DNA of 36,624 bases from Clostridia bacterium (GTDB lineage: Bacteria; Bacillota; Clostridia; Christensenellales; Aristaeellaceae), in assembly GCA_017522345.1 (NCBI GenBank), contig JAFWZN010000117.1, forward strand, positions 1 to 36,624. The letters run 5' to 3'. The stretch's first letter is position 1, and every line of letters begins with the position of its first letter. The notes below the pieces were generated by a model that saw only the letters and a list, made by a program, of their open reading frames with translations, searched no databases and had not been told where the DNA came from. The position numbers and the translations under genes were made by a program. Positions 14,725 to 24,218 of the stretch are shown one piece after another.

Positions 14725-14968
14725 CAATCTCGCCTCTAATATATGGGATTAACAATGTTAGCATTATATGAGGATATTTCTCTTTTAGTTCACTTATGGT
14801 TTTTACGACAATCAAATCAAATCGCCCATATTGACCAACGATAAATTCACGAACCCCTTTGTTTTCTATATGATCAACTATACAGCGCTTAAGCACAGGA
14901 ACGATATTTTCATCTGCATCACGATTACCAATAAAGAAACATCGCTTATTCACTATCAACCCTCCAAA

Positions 14969-15038
14969 CAAATTTAGCCTCACCAAATTTATTATATTTG
15001 GTATTGCCAAATTTAGCAATCCCCTTTCTGCATATAAT
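14969..15038. promoter_or_regulatory. Divergent promoters and operators of the second SLOG/XRE pair
   Basis: Minus strand: TTGCTA (15014-15019), N17 and TATAAT (14991-14996) drive the SLOG remnant. Plus strand: TATAAT (15033-15038) for the XRE gene. Overlapping dyads CCAAAT-N7-ATTTGG (14983-15001) and TTGC-N8-GCAA (15004-15019), plus three CAAATTTA direct repeats (14969, 14984, 15008), are probable XRE operators. They differ in sequence from the GGACC sites of the first pair. Confidence 0.6.
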
Positions 15039-15065
15039 GAAAGTCAGCAGAAGGGAGGCGATGTT

Positions 15066-15314
15066 TTGAGAACCAGAAAGCTTGCGCTTGGGAACAAAAA
15101 CATCGTCGGCGCACGCGTTACCGAAGCAAGAAAGCGCATCGGAATGAAACAGACGGAGCTTCTTTCCCGTCTGCAGCTTGCCGGTGTGGATATGAGTATT
15201 CCCGCGCTGTCTCTTTTGGAGGGGCAAAAAAGGCCCGTAAGCGACGTTGAGTTAAAAGCGCTTTCAGAAATCTTAAGCGTATCCGTAGACTGGATGCTTG
15301 GCATTGAAAGATAA
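15066..15314 (+). CDS. Small XRE-family HTH regulator (second copy)
   Basis: 82-residue single HTH_3 domain protein. ARVTEARKRIGMKQTELLSR is the characteristic Cro/C1 helix pair, and ALSEILSVSVDWMLG the closing helix. It starts at TTG 15066 with GGGAGG seven bases upstream. It is a paralogue of the protein at 2464-2712 (shared pattern QT-L--LQ--G-DM). It survives although its divergent SLOG partner is truncated, which suggests it may still regulate something, perhaps only itself. The XRE gene ends before a strong terminator at 15336-15382. Confidence 0.8.
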   Translation: MRTRKLALGNKNIVGARVTEARKRIGMKQTELLSRLQLAGVDMSIPALSLLEGQKRPVSDVELKALSEILSVSVDWMLGIER

Positions 15315-15335
15315 ATCGAATACTTCTAACCATAA

Positions 15336-15382
15336 AAAACTGCCGCCTGCGAATGGCTCATCCATTCGCAGACGGCAGTTTT
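15336..15382. terminator. Bidirectional terminator between XRE and uvrA
   Basis: Long stem: AAAACTGCCG-C-CTGCGAATGG against CCATTCGCAG-A-CGGCAGTTTT with a CTCAT loop. T-tracts lie on both strands. It lies between the convergent XRE gene and the end of uvrA. Confidence 0.9.
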
Positions 15383-15393
15383 GCATGTATATT

Positions 15394-18225
15394 TCAGATT
15401 CGATCCTTCAGAATTTCCTTTAAGAATTTTCCCGTATAGCTGCCTTCGACCTTAGCGACCTCCTCGGGCGTGCCGGTGGCGACGACTGTGCCGCCCCTGT
15501 CCCCGCCCTCGGGGCCCATATCGATCACATAATCGGCGGTTTTGATCACGTCCAGATTGTGCTCGATGATGACCAGCGTGTTGCCCGCGTCGGCGAGGCG
15601 CTGGAGAACTTCGTTCAGGCGTTCGACGTCCGCCATGTGAAGGCCGGTGGTGGGTTCGTCAAGCACGTAGAGGGTGCGTCCGGTAGCCCTTCTGGAAAGC
15701 TCCGTCGCCAGCTTCACGCGCTGGGCTTCGCCGCCGGAAAGCTGGGTGGAGGGCTGGCCGAGCTTCACATAGCCGAGGCCGACGTCCGCCATGGTCTGAA
15801 GCTTCGCCGCGAGGCGCGGAAGGGGCGCGAAGAACTCAAGAGCTTCTAAGATGGTCATGTCAAGAACATCATAGATGCTCTTGCCCTTATATTTTACCTC
15901 CAGCGTTTCGCGGTTGTAGCGCTTGCCCTTGCAGACCTCGCAGGGCACGTACACATCCGGCAAAAAGTGCATTTCGATTTTGATAATGCCGTCGCCCGTG
16001 CAGGCTTCGCAGCGGCCGCCCTTTACGTTGAAGGAGAAGCGGTTGTTCTTATAGCCGCGCGCTTTGGCGTCGGCGGTGGAAGCGAACACCTCGCGGATCA
16101 GGTCGAAAAGGCCGGTATAGGTGGCGGGGTTGCTTCTCGGCGTTCTTCCGATGGGCGACTGATCAATCTGTATGACCTTGTCCAATTTGTCCACGCCCAG
16201 AATTTCGTCGTGCGCGGCGGGTCTGTCCTTGGAGCGGTTTAAGGTTTTTGCAAGGGATTTATACAGAATTTCATTGATCAGGGACGATTTTCCGCTGCCG
16301 GAAAGACCTGTTACGCAGGTCACCACGCCAAGCGGGATATCCACATCCACATTTCTTAGGTTGTTGGCGCGGGCATTTTTGATGGTGATAAAATCGCGCG
16401 GGGTTCTGCGCATTTTCGGAATCGGAACGCGCCTTGCGCCGGACAGATATTGGCCGGTAATGGATGCGGGATTTTTCATAATCTCTTCGGGCGTGCCCTC
16501 GGCGACGATGCAGCCGCCCTCGCTGCCTGCGCCGGGACCGATATCCACGATGTAATCGCTTTCCATCATGGTTTCTTCGTCATGCTCGACGACAATCAGC
16601 GTGTTTCCAAGATCGCGCAGATGCTTTAAGGTATTCAAAAGCTTTCGGTTATCGTGCTGGTGAAGGCCGATGGAGGGTTCGTCCAAAATGTAGAGAACGC
16701 CCATCAGTGAGGAGCCGATCTGCGTGGCAAGCCGGATGCGCTGTGCTTCGCCGCCGGACAATGTGCCCGCGCTTCGGGACAGCGTCAGGTAGTCAAGCCC
16801 GACGTTTTTAAGAAAGCCGAGGCGCGAATTGATTTCCTTTAAAATCTGCCGCGCGATGATCTGTTCCTTTTCGGAAAGATGCACGTTTTCAAAGAATCGC
16901 ACCGCGTCGCGGATGGAAAGATCGCTGATTTCGGCGATATTTTTTTCATCCACCGTTACCGCCAGCGCCTCTTTTCGAAGTCTCTTTCCGCCGCATTCCG
17001 GGCAAGGCGTGTTCGACATATAGCCTTCAAGCTGTTCCTTCATGCCGTCGCTGGTGGTTTCGCGGTATCTGCGCTCAAGGTTTGTGATGATGCCTTCAAA
17101 GGGCGCCGTGAAGGAGGATTTTCTTCCGTCGCGCTCATAGGTAACGGACAGCTTTTCGCCGTCGGTGCCGTAGAGAATTTTGTTCAAGATCAGTTCCGGG
17201 ATATTCTTAACCGGCTCGTCCAGCGAAAAGCCGTATTTCTTGGAAAGCGCTTCCAGATACATGTGCGCCATGCTGCCGCCGCCCTCGGAGCTGTCCCAGC
17301 CGGAGACGGAAATCGCGCCCTCGTTGAGCGTTTTGCTGTCGTCGGGAATGACGTTGTTCGGGTCGATTTTCAGAAGCTGACCAAGGCCGGAGCAAGTCGG
17401 ACACGCACCGTAGGGATTATTGAAGGAGAACATGCGGGGCGTTAATTCCTCAATGGAAACGCCGCAGTCCGGACAGGCGTAATTCTGGGAAAACAGGAAA
17501 TCCTCGCCGTCTATCACGCTGACAACCGCAAGATTATCGCCCAGCTTCAGCGCCGTTTCGATGGAATCGGTGAGTCTTCTATGAATGTCCTCCCTCACAA
17601 TCAGGCGGTCGATGACGATTTCGATGGTGTGCTTGATGTTTTTATTGAGCGTCGGCGGGTCAGAAAGCTCGTAAATTTCACCGTCGATGCGCGCGCGGAC
17701 ATAGCCCTTTCGCGCCATATCCTCAAGCAATTTCACATATTCGCCCTTGCGTCCGCGAACAGCGGGTGCGAGCACCATGATGCGGCTGCGCTCGGGAAGC
17801 GCAAGCACCTGGTCGACAATCTGGTCGATGGTCTGCTGCCGAATCACGCGGCCGCACTTCGGACAATGCGGCGTGCCCGCACGGGCGTATAAAAGGCGCA
17901 GATAGTCGTGAATTTCCGTGACGGTGCCGACGGTCGAGCGCGGGTTTTTGGAGGTTGTTTTCTGGTCGATGGAAATGGCGGGCGAAAGGCCGTCGATGGA
18001 ATCAATGTCCGGCTTATCCATCTGCCCAAGAAATTGACGGGCATAGCTGGAAAGCGACTCGACATACCTGCGCTGACCCTCGGCATAAATGGTGTCGAAG
18101 GCGAGCGAAGACTTTCCGCTTCCGGAAAGCCCCGTCATAACGATCATTTTGTCTCTCGGAAGGGAAAGGCTGACGTTTTTTAAATTGTGGACGCGAACGC
18201 CCTTTAAGTCGATTTTGTTGTTCAT
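15394..18225 (-). CDS. uvrA: Excinuclease ABC subunit A
   Basis: 943-residue UvrA, the damage-recognition ATPase of nucleotide excision repair. Two ABC ATPase halves are visible: Walker [13 protein letters not shown] near the N-terminus and [12 protein letters not shown] in the second half, with LSGGEAQR signature motifs in both. Zinc modules are CPKCG, CPDCG..CPTCSG and [14 protein letters not shown]. Length is that of the family. It lies downstream of uvrB on the same strand, separated by 227 bp, so it may be co-transcribed or have its own promoter in the gap. The ribosome binding site is weak (GGAA). Confidence 0.97.
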   Translation of the reverse strand: MNNKIDLKGVRVHNLKNVSLSLPRDKMIVMTGLSGSGKSSLAFDTIYAEGQRRYVESLSSYARQFLGQMDKPDIDSIDGLSPAISIDQKTTSKNPRSTVGTVTEIHDYLRLLYARAGTPHCPKCGRVIRQQTIDQIVDQVLALPERSRIMVLAPAVRGRKGEYVKLLEDMARKGYVRARIDGEIYELSDPPTLNKNIKHTIEIVIDRLIVREDIHRRLTDSIETALKLGDNLAVVSVIDGEDFLFSQNYACPDCGVSIEELTPRMFSFNNPYGACPTCSGLGQLLKIDPNNVIPDDSKTLNEGAISVSGWDSSEGGGSMAHMYLEALSKKYGFSLDEPVKNIPELILNKILYGTDGEKLSVTYERDGRKSSFTAPFEGIITNLERRYRETTSDGMKEQLEGYMSNTPCPECGGKRLRKEALAVTVDEKNIAEISDLSIRDAVRFFENVHLSEKEQIIARQILKEINSRLGFLKNVGLDYLTLSRSAGTLSGGEAQRIRLATQIGSSLMGVLYILDEPSIGLHQHDNRKLLNTLKHLRDLGNTLIVVEHDEETMMESDYIVDIGPGAGSEGGCIVAEGTPEEIMKNPASITGQYLSGARRVPIPKMRRTPRDFITIKNARANNLRNVDVDIPLGVVTCVTGLSGSGKSSLINEILYKSLAKTLNRSKDRPAAHDEILGVDKLDKVIQIDQSPIGRTPRSNPATYTGLFDLIREVFASTADAKARGYKNNRFSFNVKGGRCEACTGDGIIKIEMHFLPDVYVPCEVCKGKRYNRETLEVKYKGKSIYDVLDMTILEALEFFAPLPRLAAKLQTMADVGLGYVKLGQPSTQLSGGEAQRVKLATELSRRATGRTLYVLDEPTTGLHMADVERLNEVLQRLADAGNTLVIIEHNLDVIKTADYVIDMGPEGGDRGGTVVATGTPEEVAKVEGSYTGKFLKEILKDRI

Positions 18226-18352
18226 TTATGGGTGTTCCTTTCCGTGGGAATCGTGAATATTGAAAAAAGCAAACGCGAGAAGCGGCGGGCAAGCATCCCG
18301 CCCTGCAATATGGATAAAAACATTGATTTTGGCTGCTTAAAGGCTTCCTCCT

Positions 18353-18390
18353 CGATTAAATCATTATTTACTCAAGGGGAAGGCTTTTGG
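18353..18390 (-). repeat. Short dispersed repeat, copy 2
   Basis: Second copy of the element at 175-210, with the same TTTACTCAAGGGGAAGGCTT core, located 63 bp beyond the uvrB stop in the uvrB-uvrA gap. The rest of the gap (18226-18452) shows no gene. Confidence 0.55.
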
Positions 18391-18452
18391 GCGGCTGTAC
18401 TTTGTGTTCTCAGGTTGGAGCGCGCCCTTGCCGCCGATTGAGCCGTGACGCC

Positions 18453-20456
18453 TTATCTTGCTCTTTTCCGCTTTGCCCGGCGGGATTTTTCGTTGGTCGC
18501 CATGGTTTTTTCGCCTTTTAATTCCAGCATCTGGTCTCTGAGCTTCGCAGCGGCTTCGAAATCGAGGTCGGCTGCGGCGGCCAGCATGCGCTCCTCCAGC
18601 TTTTCAATCGCCATGCGCTTTTCCTCATCGTCCATTCCGTTTCCTCTTGCGCCTTCGTCCACGTCGCGGGCGACGGACATAAGCTCCTTGACGGCTGCGC
18701 GGACGCTTTCGGGGCGGATGCCGTTTTCTTCGTTAAACGCCTGCTGGATTGACCGTCTTCTGTTGGTTTCGGAGATCGCGCGGAACATGGAATCGGTGAT
18801 ATTGTCGGCGTACATGATAACGCGGCCGTCCACATTTCGGGCAGCGCGGCCGATGGTCTGAACAAGCGAGGTTTCGCTTCTGAGAAAGCCCTCCTTATCA
18901 GCGTCCAAAATGGCGACCATCTGGACCTCGGGAAGGTCAAGACCTTCTCTTAAAAGGTTGATGCCGACCAGCACGTCGAATTCGCCTAAGCGAAGGGATC
19001 TGAGAATTTTTATTCGTTCCAGCGTCTCCACGTCCGAATGGAGGTACTCCACCCGCACGTTCATTTCGCGCAGGTAATTGGTGAGGCTTTCCGCCATGCG
19101 CTTGGTGAGCGTGGTGACGAGCGTGCGCCCGCCGTTTTCGGTGGTTTTTCGGATTTCGCTTAGCAGATCGTCCACCTGCCCCTGCGCCGGACGCACTATA
19201 ATTTCGGGATCGAGCAGGCCGGTCGGGCGGATAATCTGCTCCACCACCTGCTGGGCGCGCTGCTTTTCATAAGGGCCGGGGGTCGCGGAGACGTAAATGG
19301 TCTGCCCGATTCGCTTTTCAAATTCGTGAAATTTCAGGGGACGGTTGTCAAAGGCGCTGGTTAAGCGGAAGCCGTAATCGACAAGCGATGATTTTCTGGC
19401 AAAGTCGCCGTTATACATGGCGCGAATCTGTGGAACGGTGACGTGCGCCTCGTCGATAAACACGAGGAAATCCTTCGGGAAATAATCAAGCAAAGTAAAC
19501 GGCGCGTCGCCCGGCTGTCTTCCGTCAAAATACCTTGAATAATTCTCGATGCCGGAGCAATAGCCGATTTCGCGCATCATTTCAACGTCGTAATGCGTGC
19601 GCTGCTCAAGCCTCTGCGCTTCAATGAGCCTGTCGTCGTTGCGAAAGGCGGTCACCTGTTCGTTCAAATCGCTTTCAATGTTCTGAATGCACGCGTCCAT
19701 TTTCTCGCGCGATGTAACGTAGTGCGACGCGGGATAGAGTACGACGTGTGAAAGATGCCGAAGCGCCGCGCCGGTCAGGGTGTCCACTTCGCTGATTCTT
19801 TCAATTTCGTCGCCGAAAAATTCTACCCTGAGCGCCTTTTCAAACTCGGCGGCGGGAATAATTTCCACAATTTCGCCTCTTACGCGGAATGTGCCGCGCT
19901 CGGATTCAAAATCGTTTCTCGAAAACTGGATATCGATAAGCTGCCTTAAAAGCTCGTCTCTGTCAATAATCTGCCCTTCCCGAAGCGATACGGACAAGCC
20001 CCTGTATTCCTCCGGGTCGCCCATGCCGTAGATGCAGCTGACCGAGGCCACGATGATGACGTCGCGCCTTTCCGAAAGCCACGAGGTCGCGCTGTGACGC
20101 ATGCGGTCGATTTCCTGATTGATGGACGCGTCCTTTTCGATAAAGGTGTCGGTGGAGGGAATATACGCCTCGGGCTGATAATAATCGTAATACGATACAA
20201 AATAGCCCACCGCGCTGTCCGGGAAGAATTCGCGGAATTCGCCCGCCAGCTGCGCGGCCAGCGTTTTGTTGTGCGCGATGACGAGCGTCGGGCGCTGCAT
20301 TCTTTCGATGATGTTGGCCATTGTGAACGTCTTGCCCGAGCCCGTTACACCCAGCAGAATCTGGTCGCGGTAGCCCTTGTTCAGCCCCTCCACCAGCGCG
20401 TCTATTGCCTGCGGCTGATCCCCGCGCGGCTTGTATTCGCTTTTCAATCGAAACAT
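18453..20456 (-). CDS. uvrB: Excinuclease ABC subunit B
   Basis: 667-residue UvrB, the helicase-like subunit that receives damage from UvrA and recruits UvrC. Walker [10 protein letters not shown], the [16 protein letters not shown] beta-hairpin region, FIDEAHV, helicase motif VI region QTIGRAARN, and a C-terminal UVR domain ([14 protein letters not shown]) are all present. The start at 20456 matches the usual [16 protein letters not shown]-terminus; an open frame extending about 90 codons upstream is rejected. TATAAT at 20485-20490 and a LexA-like box at 20529-20542 lie upstream. Confidence 0.97.
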   Translation of the reverse strand: MFRLKSEYKPRGDQPQAIDALVEGLNKGYRDQILLGVTGSGKTFTMANIIERMQRPTLVIAHNKTLAAQLAGEFREFFPDSAVGYFVSYYDYYQPEAYIPSTDTFIEKDASINQEIDRMRHSATSWLSERRDVIIVASVSCIYGMGDPEEYRGLSVSLREGQIIDRDELLRQLIDIQFSRNDFESERGTFRVRGEIVEIIPAAEFEKALRVEFFGDEIERISEVDTLTGAALRHLSHVVLYPASHYVTSREKMDACIQNIESDLNEQVTAFRNDDRLIEAQRLEQRTHYDVEMMREIGYCSGIENYSRYFDGRQPGDAPFTLLDYFPKDFLVFIDEAHVTVPQIRAMYNGDFARKSSLVDYGFRLTSAFDNRPLKFHEFEKRIGQTIYVSATPGPYEKQRAQQVVEQIIRPTGLLDPEIIVRPAQGQVDDLLSEIRKTTENGGRTLVTTLTKRMAESLTNYLREMNVRVEYLHSDVETLERIKILRSLRLGEFDVLVGINLLREGLDLPEVQMVAILDADKEGFLRSETSLVQTIGRAARNVDGRVIMYADNITDSMFRAISETNRRRSIQQAFNEENGIRPESVRAAVKELMSVARDVDEGARGNGMDDEEKRMAIEKLEERMLAAAADLDFEAAAKLRDQMLELKGEKTMATNEKSRRAKRKRAR

Positions 20457-20484
20457 GCCCTCGCCCCCTTTATGCGTTTTGTCT

Positions 20485-20490
20485 ATTATA
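20485..20490 (-). promoter_or_regulatory. -10 box of uvrB
   Basis: A TATAAT on the minus strand, 28 bp upstream of the uvrB start. The -35 is poor (CGCTCA at N17). Confidence 0.5.
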
Positions 20491-20528
20491 TCACATTTGC
20501 GGGCTTTTGAGCGAACGCGGAGAAAACT

Positions 20529-20542
20529 TAAACATGTGTTCG
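20529..20542 (-). promoter_or_regulatory. LexA/DinR-type SOS box near uvrB
   Basis: Minus strand CGAACACATGTTTA fits the Gram-positive SOS box (CGAAC-N4-GTTC/T) with a mismatch at the last position. uvrB is a known SOS gene in Bacillus (dinA). The box is about 40 bp upstream of the -10, so it may act on an alternative upstream promoter. Confidence 0.55.
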
Positions 20543-20644
20543 ATACAATGTTTATATTACCATATATTTCCAGTCCAAAAATGGGAACTATAGGCGCATG
20601 CTTCCAAGTCCAATAAGTGCATCCCGAAAGAAGGAGGAAGAAAA

Positions 20645-21319
20645 ATGAACGGCAAGAAACTTTTATCCATGGCGCTGCTTCTTTTGTTGGTTCTGTCTTT
20701 TGCGGCTTTTGCAAGCGCGGAAAACGTGAAGACAACCTACGAGGACGGAAGCCTGAACGTCCGTCTCGGCCCCGGCACGAACTACAAAGTCGTCGGCTGG
20801 GTTAGAAACGGGCAGAAGATCACAGTATTAGAAGACGAGGGCGCGTGGACGAAGATTATCGTAGACGCGACCGGCATAACAGGCTACATAAAGTCTTCCT
20901 ATATCGAAAAGGAAGCGCCTGCGCCCCAAGTCCGCCCCGTCTATTCCTTAGGAAGCGTCAAGACCAAATACGCCTCCTCGCTGGTCAACGTCCGCCGCGG
21001 CCCGGGCACAAAGCATGAAGCCGAATTCGCCCTGGCAAGCGGCGCGAAAATGCGCATTCTCGGCGAAAGCGCCAATTGGTATTTGATTCAAGCCGAGGAT
21101 GGCAAAACCGGCTATATCAGCAAAAACTACGCCGCCCTCGGCGTAAAGGGCGAAACCACCGCCAACGTCAATATGCGTCAGGGCGCGGGCAGCAGCACGC
21201 CCTCCCTCGGCATTGTGCCCAAGGGAACAAAGATTACGCTGACCGGCGTGACCGGCAACTGGACGGAAGTTGAGTACAGCGGAAGCACAGGATTTATCTA
21301 TACGAAATACGTAAAATAA
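20645..21319 (+). CDS. Secreted protein with three bacterial SH3 domains
   Basis: 224 residues. A signal peptide ([20 protein letters not shown]) ends at about ASA-EN. Three SH3_3 repeats follow (about 28-90, 105-165 and 172-224), each with the [18 protein letters not shown] or VNMRQGAGS signature and a GYI/GFI closing strand. Such domains bind cell-wall peptides. There is no catalytic domain, so it is probably a wall-binding or ligand-presenting protein. A strong AGGAGG precedes the ATG, and a terminator follows at 21338-21377. Confidence 0.85.
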   Translation: MNGKKLLSMALLLLLVLSFAAFASAENVKTTYEDGSLNVRLGPGTNYKVVGWVRNGQKITVLEDEGAWTKIIVDATGITGYIKSSYIEKEAPAPQVRPVYSLGSVKTKYASSLVNVRRGPGTKHEAEFALASGAKMRILGESANWYLIQAEDGKTGYISKNYAALGVKGETTANVNMRQGAGSSTPSLGIVPKGTKITLTGVTGNWTEVEYSGSTGFIYTKYVK

Positions 21320-21337
21320 GCTTTTGCGGGATGCATG

Positions 21338-21377
21338 AAAAAGAGCTGCTTCAAATCAGATTGAAGCGGCTCTTTTT
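21338..21377 (+). terminator. Intrinsic terminator of the SH3-protein gene
   Basis: AAAAAGAGC-T-GCTTCAA and TTGAAGC-G-GCTCTTTTT with a 6-nt loop, followed by TTTTTACG. Confidence 0.9.
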
Positions 21378-21387
21378 ACGATTTATA

Positions 21388-21416
21388 TTGATGTGTTCTT
21401 TTAAATGTGATACACT
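21388..21416 (+). promoter_or_regulatory. Promoter of the small ORF at 21441
   Basis: TTGATG (21388-21393), 17-bp spacer, TACACT (21411-21416). Confidence 0.5.
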
Positions 21417-21440
21417 TTCAAAAAACGCCGGAGGAGAAAT

Positions 21441-21656
21441 ATGAAGCATTTGATTATTGTAAAAGCCGCGCCCGAAGTCGATCCGCACGCATTTGCCATG
21501 GAACGATTCTCGCCTTCGGAGGACAAATCCAAATCTTTGACACAATGGATCTGGAGCTCTGCAGAAAATAATACGCTGATATCCGCCCGTTTGGTAGCGC
21601 GTTTGGTTCGGGATCAAACCGCCCGGATCGTCGCAAAGCGGCTGCCCGGCTTTTGA
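21441..21656 (+). CDS. Small hypothetical protein
   Basis: 71-residue frame beginning MKHLIIVKAAPEVD. It has its own promoter-like sequence (21388-21416) and a strong GGAGGAG five bases before the ATG, which argue that it is or was a real gene. The family is not recognised. Its last 43 bp overlap the 3' end of the convergent membrane-protein gene, so it may be a fragment of a longer gene whose 3' part has been lost. Confidence 0.45.
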   Translation: MKHLIIVKAAPEVDPHAFAMERFSPSEDKSKSLTQWIWSSAENNTLISARLVARLVRDQTARIVAKRLPGF

Positions 21657-22351
21657 AGCAGCGCCGTAACTGCGCACAGGATCGAACCGATCAAACACTG
21701 AATCATGTCCTTCATGGTGTCGATCAGGCCAATATCGATATAGCCTTCCTCGAGGGGTTCTCCATTGATGGAAACGGTTTGGATATTTTCAATTGAGCCG
21801 ATGGTTCCGGGCGCATCGCCCAGCAAATAAGACGAAAAGCCGGTGATCACGGTATCATTCTGCAGATCCAGCCGAAAAAAGACGTCCACAATATATTCAT
21901 AGATTTCCCAGAGTCCGCCGATGGCGATCGAAAGGCTTACCGCAAAAAAGCATTTGAATGCCTTTCCGGGCGGCTCCTTCAAAAGGAAATCGGGCAGCGC
22001 ATACCCAAACGCCGCCGCCAAAAAGCCGCTTAGCATGTGAAGAATCTTATCCCACGGGCGAATGTAATGGTAAAACCTGTACACGTTTCCAAGCACCGGC
22101 CCGCCCACAGCCAAAAACCAGTAAATAATCTTCAGGTCTGAAGAAATTCTGAGCGAAAAGAAATATTCAAAGAAGCACGGCAGAAACACAAGCGCAAGAC
22201 TTGCAAGCGAAGAAAGCGCGTAAAGCGCGTTTTTCAGATTCACGGAATACACAAAGGACGCCACGTTGAATGCAGCCAAAATTGAAATGAGCAGCTTGTC
22301 AAAATTCGTTTTCGTTTGATAACAGCATTTTCCCGTATCGGTTGTCATCAT
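21614..22351 (-). CDS. Polytopic membrane protein (DUF2238/YjdF-like)
   Basis: 245 residues with about six membrane segments. The segment WDKILHMLSGFLAA followed by GGLWEIYEY and a C-terminal GLIDTMKDMIQCLIGS resembles DUF2238-type membrane proteins. The function is unknown. The start at 22351 follows a strong AGGGGAGGGG and is preferred over a longer frame. A TATAAT at 22373-22378 (minus strand) sits 21 bp upstream of the start codon, leaving a very short leader. Confidence 0.6.
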   Translation of the reverse strand: MMTTDTGKCCYQTKTNFDKLLISILAAFNVASFVYSVNLKNALYALSSLASLALVFLPCFFEYFFSLRISSDLKIIYWFLAVGGPVLGNVYRFYHYIRPWDKILHMLSGFLAAAFGYALPDFLLKEPPGKAFKCFFAVSLSIAIGGLWEIYEYIVDVFFRLDLQNDTVITGFSSYLLGDAPGTIGSIENIQTVSINGEPLEEGYIDIGLIDTMKDMIQCLIGSILCAVTALLQKPGSRFATIRAV

Positions 22352-22495
22352 GAACCCCTCCCCTGAAATGCAATTATACCCGTCAATTTTGATAAGACTA
22401 TGACGGCAAAAGTACGAAATATCGGCTTTATATGCAAAAAATGTACAAATCACACAAAGGTTTATATTAAGTTGTCGCGCAGAGCCTTTGTTTTA

Positions 22496-22524
22496 TTGAC
22501 TTTACGTGCAAAAAAGTGTAAAAT
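22496..22524 (+). promoter_or_regulatory. Promoter of rny
   Basis: TTGACT (22496-22501), N17, TAAAAT (22519-22524). The leader to the ATG at 22620 is about 90 nt. Confidence 0.7.
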
Positions 22525-22619
22525 CTATCTGTTAATCTGCCTAAACTCGGGCAATTAAACCTATGACAAGCGGCATTGCCGTTCTAAATGAAAATAAAAG
22601 AAGGAGGAAAAAAACAAAC

Positions 22620-24161
22620 ATGCATCCAATCATTACGATTGTCGTCGTACTGATTGCTCTGGCAGCCGGATGTGCCGGCGGTTTTCTGTATCGCAAATCC
22701 GTAATGGAGAAAAAAATCGGCAGGACGGAGGAGTTCGCGAAAAATCTTTTAGACGAAGCAACCCGAAAGGCCGAGGATAAGAAAAAGGAAGCCATTCTTT
22801 CCGCGAAGGAAGAAATTATCAGCCTCAAATCCGATCTGGACAAAGAGGTTCGTGATCGCCGAGCAGAAGTAACGCGCCTTGAACGCAGAGTAACCCAGCG
22901 CGAAGAAGCACTCGACAAAAAATATGACGCCCTCGATTCCCGCGAGGCGTCGCTCAACGAAAAGTATAAGGAAGCCGAACGCTTGGAAGCCGCCGCTCAG
23001 GATATGCACGACAAGCAGCAGAGTGAGCTTGAGCGCATCTCCAACATGACCATGGAAGAAGCCCGTCAGATTCTGATTGACCGAATCCAGAAAGACGCCT
23101 ATCACGACGCCGCTCTCATCGTGCGCGACATCGAATCCCGCGCCAAGGAAGAGGCCGACAAAAAGGCAAGAAACATCATTTCTCTCGCCATTCAGAAGTG
23201 CGCCGCCGACCACGTGGCCGAGACCACCGTTTCCGTCGTCGCGCTCCCCAATGACGACATGAAGGGCCGCATCATCGGCCGCGAAGGCAGAAACATCCGC
23301 ACCCTCGAAACCGCCACCGGCGTCGATCTCATCATTGACGATACGCCCGAGGCCGTCATCATTTCCGGCTTCGATCCCGTTCGCCGCGAAATCGCCCGCG
23401 TTGCGCTTGAAAAGCTCATCATGGACGGACGCATCCATCCGGCGCGCATCGAGGAAATGGTGGACAAGGCCAAGCGCGAAGTGGAAAATCAGATCCGCGA
23501 AGCCGGCGAATCCGCCGTATTTGACACCAACCAGCATTCCCTTCATCACGAGCTGGTCCGCCTGCTCGGCCGCATGAAGTACCGCACCAGCTACGGCCAG
23601 AACGTTTTAAAGCACTCCGTTGAGGTTTCGCACCTCGCCGGCGTTATGGCCGCCGAGCTCGGCGCCGACGTTCAGCTTGCAAAGCGCGCGGGACTTCTCC
23701 ACGACATCGGCAAGGCCATCGACCACGAAGTCGAAGGTACCCACGTCACCATCGGCGCAGACCTCGCCAGAAAGTATCACGAGAGCGAAGCCGTCATCAA
23801 CGCCATCATGGCGCACCACAACGATGTGGAGCCCCAGACCGTTGAAGCCGTGCTTGTTCAGGCCGCCGACGCAATCTCCGCCGCGCGCCCCGGCGCAAGA
23901 CGCGAATCTCTTGAAAATTATATCAAGAGACTTCAGAAGCTGGAAGAAATCGCCAATTCCTTTGACGGCGTAGACAAGTCCTACGCTATCCAGTCGGGCC
24001 GCGAGGTTCGCATCATGGTTCGCCCCGAGGACGTCAACGACGCCGGCACGCTGATTCTCGCCAAGGAGATCGTAAAGCGCATCGAGGCCGAAATGGAATA
24101 CCCGGGTCAGATCAAGGTAAACGTAATCCGCGAAACCCGCGCCATCGAAATGGCAAAGTAA
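22620..24161 (+). CDS. rny: Ribonuclease Y
   Basis: 513-residue endoribonuclease that initiates bulk mRNA decay in Firmicutes. An N-terminal membrane anchor (4-22) is followed by a long Lys/Glu/Arg-rich coiled coil (about 30-185), a KH domain with [10 protein letters not shown] (217-226) and an HD domain with H332 and HD (361-362). The length matches the family. The start at 22620 follows AAGGAGG, and a 19-codon upstream extension is unlikely. It is monocistronic, with its own promoter and a strong terminator. Confidence 0.96.
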   Translation: MHPIITIVVVLIALAAGCAGGFLYRKSVMEKKIGRTEEFAKNLLDEATRKAEDKKKEAILSAKEEIISLKSDLDKEVRDRRAEVTRLERRVTQREEALDKKYDALDSREASLNEKYKEAERLEAAAQDMHDKQQSELERISNMTMEEARQILIDRIQKDAYHDAALIVRDIESRAKEEADKKARNIISLAIQKCAADHVAETTVSVVALPNDDMKGRIIGREGRNIRTLETATGVDLIIDDTPEAVIISGFDPVRREIARVALEKLIMDGRIHPARIEEMVDKAKREVENQIREAGESAVFDTNQHSLHHELVRLLGRMKYRTSYGQNVLKHSVEVSHLAGVMAAELGADVQLAKRAGLLHDIGKAIDHEVEGTHVTIGADLARKYHESEAVINAIMAHHNDVEPQTVEAVLVQAADAISAARPGARRESLENYIKRLQKLEEIANSFDGVDKSYAIQSGREVRIMVRPEDVNDAGTLILAKEIVKRIEAEMEYPGQIKVNVIRETRAIEMAK

Positions 24162-24171
24162 GAAAAATAAG

Positions 24172-24210
24172 AAAAGCGCATTTTTGCGAAACGGCAAAAA
24201 TGCGCTTTTT
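24172..24210. terminator. Bidirectional terminator between rny and the transglutaminase-like gene
   Basis: AAAAGCGCATTTTTGC and GCAAAAATGCGCTTTT around a 6-nt loop: a perfect 16-bp stem between convergent genes. Confidence 0.93.
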
Positions 24211-24218
24211 CATGCCTT

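Larger units (their letters stand above)
14516..14953 (-). pseudogene. SLOG-domain gene, 3'-truncated by repeat insertion
   Basis: From GTG 14953 (GGAGG at 14961-14965) the frame reads NKRCFFIGNRDADENIVPVL and continues VGQYGRFD..LTLLIPYI, colinear with the SLOG protein at 1911-2354. Homology stops near 14725, exactly where the hairpin repeat starts. The rest (PPGGRQRG onward) is translated repeat. About half of the domain, including the DYLIAYAW..GGNA segment, is gone. It was once a divergent partner of the XRE gene at 15066. The promoter is still intact, so a truncated protein may be made. Confidence 0.75.

Noticed and set aside
20457..20735. About 90-codon 5' extension of uvrB
   Set aside because: The family N-terminus begins at MFRL (20456); the extension crosses the promoter and SOS box and overlaps the divergent SH3 gene.
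22749..23549. 266-codon minus-strand frame inside rny
   Set aside because: Antisense shadow of RNase Y; no RBS and low-complexity content.
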